A stretch of 64,000 bases of DNA from Megalobrama amblycephala (Eukaryota > Chordata > Actinopteri > Cypriniformes > Xenocyprididae): positions 34,990,493 through 35,054,492 of the forward strand of contig NC_063061.1 in the NCBI RefSeq assembly GCF_018812025.1, written 5' to 3'. This document shows positions 55,486 through 64,000 of the stretch, in pieces. The position numbers and the translations under genes were made by a program. Under the pieces are notes generated by a model. That model ran no database searches and had not been told where the DNA came from. It saw only the letters and a list, made by a program, of their open reading frames with translations. The first letter of the stretch is position 1. Every line of letters starts with the position of its first letter.

Positions 55486-57105
55486 GTTATGACAAAAATA
55501 ACATATAAATGTTAAGCCAAAACGAATTAATTTAAAGCTGAACTGAAACAGAAACCGGCGTTATAACTAGGCTGTCTAATTTGACACAAATCCAAATGTT
55601 TCAATATTCACGATTTGGAGGCTAAACTATATTTATTATTTAAACGCTTTTATTGTAGCCTACACATACTACTTAAAATAAGCAGTAGGCCTATAACTTT
55701 TTATATATTTGGTTGAATATATTTTGACAGTTAACAGGCTGTGGTGTCAAGTTACTAAAACTGATGTTGTGTGTGCTTGAGGCGCCGACGCGTTCTCTTG
55801 AATTTTCTTATAAAAGCGGAAACAACTTAATACTTAGACATTTATGGTCAAATATATGTATCACCATTCGAATCTGTGAAGGGTTAAATAGGCCTATTAT
55901 TTTTGTACACTCACAAACAAAACATTGCTCGTAAAATAAACAAAGACATTTTCTGCCGTCTTGGTTTCCTTTCTGTGAACTTCTCAAAAATGAACCGACA
56001 CTCATATTGTCGCATTTTTTCCCCTTTCATTTTGGTAATGTTAATTACTTAGACATAGGCTATTTATTCCTTTTATATAATTGAATCCTTTGTTCTCCGT
56101 TCACAGAAGCGCTGCAGGTGCATGATGATGATGAACCCTCATGTTCTGTTGTTTATTCTGCTATTTGTTTATGTAGGCTAAAACTAAACCCCTGGAATTT
56201 TTTAATGATTCACAGACATTTATCAAATTTCGTTTAATTATAATTTAATATAATCTTTTCGGTTAATGAAACGATGATCGCGTCAGTTGAAAGTCAGGGG
56301 GAAAAAACAGAAATTATATTGACAAGGCAACAATAATTTTCGTTTAGTTTAAGTTTTTCAAAACATCCACAGAACTGCATAGCCTACAGTAAATTTTCCC
56401 GCTGTTTAAGCCACGAATATTTACAAAATAAAATAATTACAAAGATGATAAAAGATAATAAAATAATTACAAAGATAGGCCTAATAAAAGTTCTATGTTT
56501 AATATACGAGAGTTTTTGTTTTGCTGTTGTCCGCTGAAGCAATTGACGCAGAATCGCCAATAGCCGTTAAATCGAAATTGAAAGTAAAATGTTCAGGGCC
56601 ATTTATAGCTAATTAATTCAAAAGCGAAGGAAAGACAGAAAAAGTGAGGATAGCAAGTAAACTGTGACATATAATAGTAATGTTCACTGTGTTAATAAAA
56701 GTGTTTAATTTAAGAGATAAAATCTGTATGGCCATTTATAAGCTAAGGAAAACTAAAAAGCCCCCCGATGATAGCCTACCGTTATTAGGTGTTGCCACCT
56801 AGTGGATAGCCTATTTTCTAATATGACTGCATAGTCTACTGCAAGGAATGCGTCTGCTAAATGATTGAATTTAAATGTATAAAATGTAAACAAAACATTA
56901 AAATAAGAAATAAAATGAGTGCAGTAGCCACTGATCTTTAATAGATAATAGTCTGTCATTATGTATAGCCTATTGATCGGTGGTAGTAGCCCAAAGGATG
57001 TCATGCGCTTGGTAACAGTAGAGGCATTTACATTTTAAAAACAGCTTAAAAACAGACTTAATTAAATTTACTGTAGGTTTTTTTAAACTTTTTTTTATCG
57101 CAAAC

Positions 57106-57457
57106 ATATTTCTGTGAAATACGCGTTAGGTTGCACAGAAGAAAGCCGATTTATGACATCTACTGATATAGCGGCAGAGGACTATTATTTTGTTGAACGA
57201 ACTGAAGATGACGTCACTGGCTCAGATTTGATTGACCAATCGGCTGAAAGGGGCGTGTAATGACCGCCCACATGTGGAAAACGAGTTTTGAAGTCGTGTT
57301 TCCGTTTTCTATCCGTGACCCGAAAAAAACGAAAATCGAGTCAAAATCTCGTTTTTCCGTTTTATTTAACAAACGAAAAAACGGGAAACGACGGTTTTCT
57401 CGTTTCTGCGTATTTCATTTCAAATTGGAAAACAAACTATCAAAACGTACACGGACC
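57106..57457 (-). repeat. Right inverted repeat of the foldback element
   Basis: Reverse complement of 53335-53683. Confidence 0.9.
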
Positions 57458-57463
57458 TATTTC

Positions 57464-58081
57464 ACCCCAAAGCTGACTTATGATACCACAAACTTGAATA
57501 TGTAGCCTATGTTTATAAACCAATGTGTTACAATAGTATTTAGGCTATATCTAAAGAATTGTTAAATTATTTCTTATTTCTTGGGCTTCACTTTTTGACT
57601 TTCTCTGTGTTTTGGGATTTTTCCATTGTGCACATCATTGACACACACGCACACACACATTTACGCACATACATTTCTTATTTGTTATTATATTTCGTGA
57701 AATTTGATTCTTAAATCGTATGATTGGATGCTCAAGCCATCCTGGGCTGGGTTTCCCAATAACGATGTATCTTAGCTCTTAAGAGCGCTTTCTACGTGCA
57801 AGGTTACGAACTCTCGCTGCAATTCCACGTGCGTTTCTCAAAAATGCCCTTAACATGGACGCGCGAGAACGCGCTCTACGTGCTACTTAAGAGTCGCTGT
57901 CCGTTTCTGAAGTGCTGAACATTACCTTATAGAATCGTGTCCTTTAACTTTTAGCCTAATAATCGTCACCTGATGTGGTTTAGAATAAATAAATAAATAA
58001 AGATACCTTTCAAAAAGATTAATGTTTTTCAGGAGGAGGTAGAGCTAAACAAAGATGTAATTTTCTGACGATTTCTTTAAG

Positions 58082-58119
<38 letters not shown>
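57464..58119. repeat. Spacer ending in (TA)n
   Basis: A worn repeat with GGGTTTCCCAATAACGATG and TCTTAAGAGCGCT at about 57750-57900, then a TA microsatellite at about 58084-58119 abutting the next transposon. No gene. Confidence 0.6.
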
Positions 58120-58122
<3 letters not shown>

Positions 58123-58510
58123 TCATTCTATAATTAGGGGTACATGTCACGTCCATGGACTCTAATTACCAATTTTACTAATTTTCATTAACTTTTCATT
58201 TCAAGCAATGATCACTTTTATATCAGGGGACATTTCTAATTAATTTAATACAAAAATCCAAAAGATCCAATCTTTCATCTTGCAAAAATGGCATATTCTA
58301 TACTGGAATTTGCTATTTTTGTGCTGTCCGATTTGTTAAATGTGAAGTTTTGGTCTTCAGATTAGCTCTAAAATACATGTTTATATATATTTTTCTTATA
58401 AATATTTGTCCAAAATAATTATTACATTATGAGAAAGGTGTTTATAGAAAATATTTTGCTCATGCATCTACATTAAATCATCCATTTTGTGTGTGTCCGA
58501 GAAATCAGTG

Positions 58511-58930
58511 TCAACTGTGTTACTCCCTATTAAAACCCCCTATAAATCAGCAATGGTTTGTTCCAAAGTCACATGTCCAACATCACCTGATGTTATTTTC
58601 CTCTTTTGGAGGGAAATTTGAAGACAGTGTGGTAAGTCATAACTTCTCCTCTTCAATATTTTATCTATATTATTGTCTGCACATAGAGTGGATTAATTGA
58701 TGGTCAACTGTGTTATAAACATGTTCTGGGGAACTTGCATCACATGTTGTATTTATGAATATGTAGAGAAAGAATATGAAAACATAAGTTATTCAATGTG
58801 ACGTACTAACTAGTCCAAGGTCAGCAATTTGCACAAGGCCCTAAAATGGCCTAAATGTCAAGCTGTGTTACCTGTCAACTGTGTTATCCATCAGCTGTAA
58901 CACAGCTGACAAGGATTGACACAGTTCACA
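58511..58930. repeat. Left subterminal TCAACTGTGTTA motif cluster
   Basis: Copies at 58511-58522, 58704-58715 and 58875-58886 (exact), 58858-58870 (TCAAGCTGTGTTA) and inverted 58898-58909 (TAACACAGCTGA), plus a variant near 58915. Confidence 0.9.
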
Positions 58931-59358
58931 ATTTTGGCAATTCAGTGTCAATTTATGCTCACACTGAGTGTTGTTAATAAAAATAAATATTCACAAACTA
59001 TTATCATTACACAGAAATTCACATAGAAATTGTTTAAAACCATGATTTGGATTAAAATGGATAAACTTAACTAATCACGGCCACACTTTCTGTGAACTCA
59101 GTATCCATATATTATATACATTATATTCACATTTGCAAAAGATTATAAAGCGTTCAGAATTCCTTTAAGTGTCATGATGCATTATAAAACTGTTATTTTT
59201 AACTTTATAGTTAAATAATAGGAATAACTAATAGTCATTTAAAAAAAAAAAAAAACAATTCATATTACAATGATTTTCATTCATTAATTTCGATACGACT
59301 CCATAATTTGAAATAAGCCTACCATAGTATTAAACAGAGTTATTTGTGTTTTAGGGAG

Positions 59359-59642
59359 ATGGGTTTATCTGCTGCTGAGAAACAGCGCCGGTACAGGGCT
59401 CAGCGTGATTCTGATCCTGAGAGAAGGGCTGCATATTTAAAGAAACACAGAGAAAAGTGGCATGATGACAGGAAGCTAGGAAAGGTGAAGACAATGAAAG
59501 ATTTAAGTGAGAGGGAGAAGAGAAGGAAAAGAGCATACTGGAGAAGAGCCCAGCGTCAGAGCAGAGAGAGAAAGAAGGTGACAGAGAACCAGGTTACTCC
59601 ACCTCAGAGTCCTGAAGATGATCCTCAGCCTCAAATGTCGAG
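59359..59642 (+). CDS. Exon 1 of the transposon-encoded protein
   Basis: It begins M-G-L-S-A-A-E-K-Q-R-R-Y-R-A and gives 94 codons plus two bases up to donor GTACAG at 59643. The segment is strongly basic and helical (Y-L-K-K-H-R-E-K-W, R-E-K-R-R-K-R-A-Y-W-R-R-A-Q-R), suggesting a DNA-binding or nuclear-targeting N-terminus. An acceptor-like TTTTAG sits just upstream at 59354, and a donor GTAAGT occurs at 58632, so a 5' noncoding exon is possible. The intron to 59783 is 141 bp with acceptor TATTTATTTCAG. The phase fits exactly, with the codon split AG|A. I do not recognise a named family. Confidence 0.75.
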
Positions 59643-59783
59643 GTACAGGTTTATTGATCAGATAATAGGTTCAGCAACATGTTTTATTATGGAAGCATTC
59701 TTTGGTAGGCATAGAGCTAATTATCATGATGATCATGAATACACCACATGACCAATAAAAAGTTATTTGTGTATTTATTTCAG

Positions 59784-61940
59784 ACAGGGAACAGCTGGAA
59801 GGAAAAAAATCAAGAGAAGGGAGTCTAAGTTGTACAGGGAGATTCAGGTTCTGAAGGAAGCACTAAAGCAACAGAAAAGAAAAACTGACAAATTCAGAAA
59901 AAGATGTGAGAGACAACAGCAAAATACAGAGTCACCCAGATCAAAAACTCAACACCTGTTAGGAAGCATACCTGTGTCTAGAGAAGTCCGCAAAACTTTA
60001 GTTTTCCATCATGCCCTAATACACAACATCAGCAAAACATATGCTTCTGCCAAACACAAAAATACTAGGAAGATCATTGCAGCTCTGGTGAAAGGAAAGA
60101 TCTTGAGAAAATACAAGTTAACATACAAACTTCAGGAGTCCCTAGCAATTTCTAGGAAACAGCTGACCAACAGTGAGCAATCTAACCTCTCCAACAAGTT
60201 AAAGTATAGATCCTTGTGTCACAGACTACACAATAAAGTGCTATCTTTCATGACAAGGGATGAAAATAGTCGTCTCACAGCTGGAAAATCACAAACAATA
60301 ACACGGGGGAAGATAAAGATGCAGAAAAGGTTCTTAAATGACACCATGAAAAACTTGCATAGGCGATTCCTCCTTGAGAATCCTGACTGCAAAATCTCAT
60401 ATTCATTGTTCTGCCGCATACGCCCATTCTGGGTAGTCCAGCCTATCCATTGCAGACAGGGAATCATGCCTTTGCAAGGTACATGAAAATCTTGGATTTC
60501 TTGTAGAGAAGCTGCATTCTCTTGGATTCATTGGTGGTACAGACTTGGAGGAAATGGCAGAGTCAGTATGCTGTGACTCAAACTCAAAGGATTGTATGTA
60601 CAATGAATGCCCTGCCTGCAAAGATAAAGACTTCTCAGTAGCAACTGAGGGGGACATCCAAGCAAGTGTTTTCTTCACACAGTGGACAACTGAGACTGTT
60701 GTCAGAGAGAAGAGCAAGGAAGGTAAAAAAGAGAAAGTGCCTGTTAAGATCACAGTGAAAAAGAAGACAGAGACGACTTTGGAGAATCTTCTCAAGCTCT
60801 TCCAAAACCAGCTTACAAACTTCAAAAGACATCTCTTTAACATAAAACAAGCAATTCACGTACTTCCGGGAACTAAAGAAAAACATGACAGATCGTGAAT
60901 GCTTAATTCATGTAGATTTTTCGGAAAACTATGCCTGCAAGTACTCCTCTGAAATCCAAGGCTGTACATTTTGCATCCAACCAGCAGCAGGCAACACTCC
61001 ACACTGGAGTTCTACATGTTGGTGGAGTGGATGAACCTATGTGCTTTAGCACAATCAGCCCATCAAAAGAGAAGGGCCCTGCTGCCATATGGACCCATCT
61101 ATCCCCAGTACTTGAACGGGTTAAGTCCTCCTATCCAAATGTTACTATGGTGCATTTTTTCAGTGATGGGCCATGCACACAGTACAGGCAGAAAGGCAAT
61201 TTCTATCTGTTCTGTACTAAGCTGCAGGAGTGTGGGTTTCAGTCAGGCACCTGGAACTTTCTGGAGGCTAGCCACGGCAAGGGTGCTCCAGATGGCATTG
61301 GAGGCTTTTTAAAAAGGACCGCAGACAGGCTGGTCAGCCACGGAAAAGACATCCCTAATGCTGAGCTCTTATTCAGTGCACTGCTGGATATTCAGATGTC
61401 AGTAAAGTTGTTCTACATCAGTGAAGAGAACATAGATGAGGCCATTAAGAGCATGCCCAATAACCTCCCAGTGGTGCCATCAACCATGCGCATTCACCAA
61501 GTTGTAACACTTACCCCAGGACAAATCATTTACCGTGATGTGAGCTGTCTTTGCTCAACAAGACAGACCATGGAGTGTCAGTGTTACAACTCCAAAACCT
61601 TTACCTTTGAGGTTCAGGTAACCGCATCTACACCTGAGGGCAAGAGTCAGAATTCATCTGAAATTCCTTGGCAAAACTCTGACATCATCGGCCAGTGGTG
61701 CTGCGTTAAATACGATGATGCAAGTTTATCCTGGATTGATTCAAGATTTGAATGAAACTGATGTCAGTGTGAAATGCATGCACCGGATTGGAGTCAACCG
61801 CTTTTTCTGGCCAAGACAAGAACGATGTCCTATGGTATTTGCATGAAGATGTTATCAGAATGATTCCTCCTCCTACTTCTGTGACCTCACGTCATATGGA
61901 AATTGATAGGGACATATGGTCTAAAATCTCAGATTTGTGA
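59784..61940 (+). pseudogene. Exon 2 of the transposon-encoded protein, DDE-like, with five frame breaks
   Basis: In order: a basic coiled stretch (R-E-I-Q-V-L-K-E-A-L-K), a central region ending S-L-F-C-R-I-R-P-F-W-V-V, a cysteine cluster (C-M-Y-N-E-C-P-A-C) near 60600-60620, then H-V-D-F-S-E-N-Y near 60920. M-V-H-F-F-S-D-G-P-C-T-Q-Y-R-Q lies near 61150-61190, and F-L-E-A-S-H-G-K-G-A-P-D-G-I-G-G near 61260-61305. The spaced D, D and E/D residues suggest an RNase H-like transposase core; this is inference. Coding sense moves by +1 near 60444, 60862, 60960, 61722 and 61823 and ends at a TGA at 61938-61940. No other function is suggested by the sequence. Confidence 0.7.
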
Positions 61941-62493
61941 ACTGACAATTGAAAGCAACACATTAAAGAAAACACAACTAAAAGAAAAGAACTGACTGAA
62001 AGAAAAAAATGACTGAAAGCACACAAACGAAAACAAAAGATTGACTCTAAAAGCAGTTAAGAAATACTTAATGAATGAGAAGAAGAAACACAAAAAACAA
62101 GAAGATTAAATACAATCAGTTAGAAATATAAATGAGTTATGAATGAGTTAAAGTACTGTTATACTGTAGAAACCACAGAGACACGATACATCGTAAACAT
62201 ATGGATTATACAGACACCAATGAGACATGTTCCAGAAACCCAGAAACACATCTGGACTAGACAGACTGTTCTTGTTTGTTCTTGTTTGCAGTAGACACTA
62301 TCAATTAAAAACTGTTGTTTGTTGTTAAGGTTTTAATCATTTCTGTAATGTTACATTTACATTTCATTGTAATATTAACTTAATCTTTTTTGTTTAACTG
62401 AACTCTGATTAATTGATTTTACTTAAATTTGTTGAATAAAAATGGAGATTTTATCTTAAAGAATGTTTTCTATTTTTCTTATAATGTGTCCTT

Positions 62494-62883
62494 TCAACTG
62501 TGTTACTCATGTTCAACTGTATTATTTTGTCTGTCAACTGTGTTATGTGTGGTTTTTATGTCATAAATCTTTTAAATGTGAACTAAACCATCAGAAAAAA
62601 AGATGGGGATATTTCTGGAGATGGATGTATTTGGTAAGTATGGTCAATAACACCAAATTCAGCATACTGTGGACTTATGTTGAATAAAAGTTTCATCCTT
62701 CATGATAATATCCCACAGAACACCCATTATGATGCACCAAATTCATATTTTCAAATCAGTTAGACAGATAAACTCAAAAACTCTGGTGAATGGACACAAA
62801 ACCCTTCAAACAAATGTGTTATCAAAAATGTGGTAGTTCGTTCATGTTTCATTTGACACAGCATTTGTCTGTAACACAGTTGA
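62494..62883. repeat. Right subterminal TCAACTGTGTTA motif cluster
   Basis: Copies at 62494-62505 and 62534-62545 (exact), 62513-62524 (one change) and inverted 62872-62883 (TAACACAGTTGA). Confidence 0.9.
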
Positions 62884-63073
62884 CAGGATAATGAATTGAA
62901 TATTAATTTTTGTTAAGATATTTAAAAAGTCATTAGAGCTTAAGCTTGCCAAATAATTAATTAAGTACATTAAGGGGATATATTATTCAACCACCAAGTT
63001 TATTTGTCAAAAAATAATACAGATTTTCTGACTTTTTGGCTGACCTGAAATGTACCCCTAAATATAGAATGAC

Positions 63074-63075
<2 letters not shown>

Positions 63076-63152
<77 letters not shown>
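63076..63152. repeat. (TA)n and (CA)n microsatellite
   Basis: The TA tract continues the one split by the transposon and is followed by CA units. Confidence 0.95.
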
Positions 63153-63441
63153 GTCAAACCACAATTTATTCAGACACCTTGAACATTTCATTCATTATTA
63201 CAGATTATTCACTATAGTCTTTTTTTAATGGTAGGCTAATAAGATATGACAAGATCTCAAATAACACTTTAGCAAAACGTGGTCAGGTCAAAGTGTCTGA
63301 ATAATTTTTGGTTCCAAATGTGTATCAATTTTACTGGTAGTCCACTGTATGAAGAATTGTTGGGTATAATATGTCACAGTTTACTTTACTTTGTCATTCT
63401 CACTTACATAAATGACTATAGTGTCCTGCATATATATATAT

Positions 63442-63503
<62 letters not shown>

Positions 63504-64000
63504 TCAAACTGTGATTCAGTGTTTTTGATGTCCATGTGTTTGCTGAACCACCCAAGGCCTAAGGCCCTATGAAATACTACAGGAATTTTTAAGGGTTCTT
63601 CCAAGTGTTTCTGAAGTGACTGACTTTTTTCAACCATAAACTAAATTTTAAAACATAAACATGCAAGTTTAGATATCAATAGGGCTATATAAAGGGTATA
63701 TATTAAGGGTGACAGTAGCACATATTATCTACTTCATCTAGCCAATTTCTACAGCTGTACAGACAAATTTTTATGACAGACATGTTTTATCAGCACTATT
63801 TATGACATCATGTGTATTTTTATTTTTGTATTTTCTTCCCTTTTATTTTCATATTAAACAACAAAGAGTATTTAAGAGGAATACAGTCAAAACCAGTTAT
63901 ACACATTCCACTTTAATAAAGGTGTAATCTGCCGGTTGTCCTGTAGGTGACCTCATAACTCTGTCTTCTTACGATGCACTTAGAGATTTACGATTACTCC
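63153..64000. other. Noncoding right edge
   Basis: A small inverted-repeat remnant (TTATTCAGACACCTT near 63166 and AAAGTGTCTGAATAA near 63290) and a (GT)n tract at about 63445-63500. No gene is recognised to the window end. Confidence 0.6.

Larger units (their letters stand above)
53335..57457. mobile_element. 4.1-kb foldback DNA transposon with about 350-bp inverted repeats
   Basis: Left arm 53335-53683 and right arm 57106-57457 are inverted copies starting GGTCCGTGTACGTTTTGA. TATTTC flanks both ends (53329-53334, 57458-57463). Apart from a nested LINE the interior is AT-rich and has no transposase, so it depends on another element. The open frames in the arms are by-products of the repeat. 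Confidence 0.85.
58120..63075 (+). mobile_element. 4.96-kb DNA transposon of unassigned superfamily with spliced DDE-like gene
   Basis: Terminal inverted repeats of 26 bp at 58120-58145 and 63050-63075 (shared core GTCATTCTATA, then TTAGGGGTACAT) match at 24 positions. Both ends border TA microsatellite, so the element entered a (TA)n tract and its target duplication cannot be read. TCAACTGTGTTA and its complement are repeated in the outer 0.9 kb at the left and 0.6 kb at the right. The only gene lies in the middle on the + strand. This organisation is that of an autonomous cut-and-paste transposon that has lost its frame. Confidence 0.85.

Noticed and set aside
53311..57505. Frames repeated in the two arms of the foldback element
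   Set aside because: They are the same inverted repeat read twice, with no start context or domain.
63000..63637. Open frames across TA and GT/CA microsatellites near the right edge
   Set aside because: They encode repeated I-Y or V-C/H-T dipeptides and exist only because the dinucleotide repeats have no stops.
1..64000. CRISPR arrays, operons or bacterial elements
   Set aside because: No regularly spaced short repeats of that kind; splice signals and LTR/LINE elements show a vertebrate genome.

Overview
The window looks like a euchromatic accessory region of a teleost genome, most likely a cyprinid-type fish. The evidence is spliced vertebrate-style genes, AT-rich spacers, many short inverted-repeat transposons, and Ty3/gypsy, ERV, LINE and DIRS elements. 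No species can be named from the sequence alone.

The backbone, about 6.2-49.2 kb, is a tandem array of nine copies of one rhodopsin-like seven-transmembrane receptor gene, all on the + strand. Five copies have an open reading frame (6816, 18288, 20677, 24199, 29735). Four are broken (9646, 32196, 36452, 48410), and a TM5 fragment lies at about 19160. Each copy has the same layout. An octamer-like ATTTGCAT box (degenerate in the 6816 and 20677 copies) and a TATA-like box precede a short noncoding exon ending in CAG|GTGAYAAA (GTGATTGT in the 20677 copy). An intron follows, and then one exon holds the whole coding sequence. The encoded receptors keep E-R-Y after TM3 but lack the usual TM3 cysteine and have Q-P-x-x-Y instead of N-P-x-x-Y in TM7.

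Mobile elements surround and split the array. At the left edge (1-4.74 kb) is the 3' part of a Gmr1-type Ty3/gypsy element, with SCAN-like gag and integrase ahead of reverse transcriptase. At 11.74-17.90 kb an LTR element with a tRNA-Pro-type primer site and nearly identical LTRs sits antisense in intron 1 of the third receptor; its interior has no recognisable coding capacity. At 38.13-47.22 kb a gypsy element with a tRNA-His primer site lies on the - strand. Remnants include a DIRS-like RT (25.9-26.1 kb) and a partial gypsy LTR with leader (27.1-27.7 kb).

Right of the array are a hAT-like element (49.84-50.72 kb) and a 551-bp tandem duplication whose second copy carries a PIF/Harbinger-like element. 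Next is a 4.1-kb foldback transposon with about 350-bp inverted repeats and a nested LINE (53.3-57.5 kb). Last is a 4.96-kb DNA transposon (58120-63075) inserted in a TA microsatellite. It has 26-bp terminal inverted repeats, an array of subterminal TCAACTGTGTTA motifs at both ends, and a two-exon gene for an unfamiliar DDE-like protein that is now frameshifted. That last element is the best candidate here for something poorly described.
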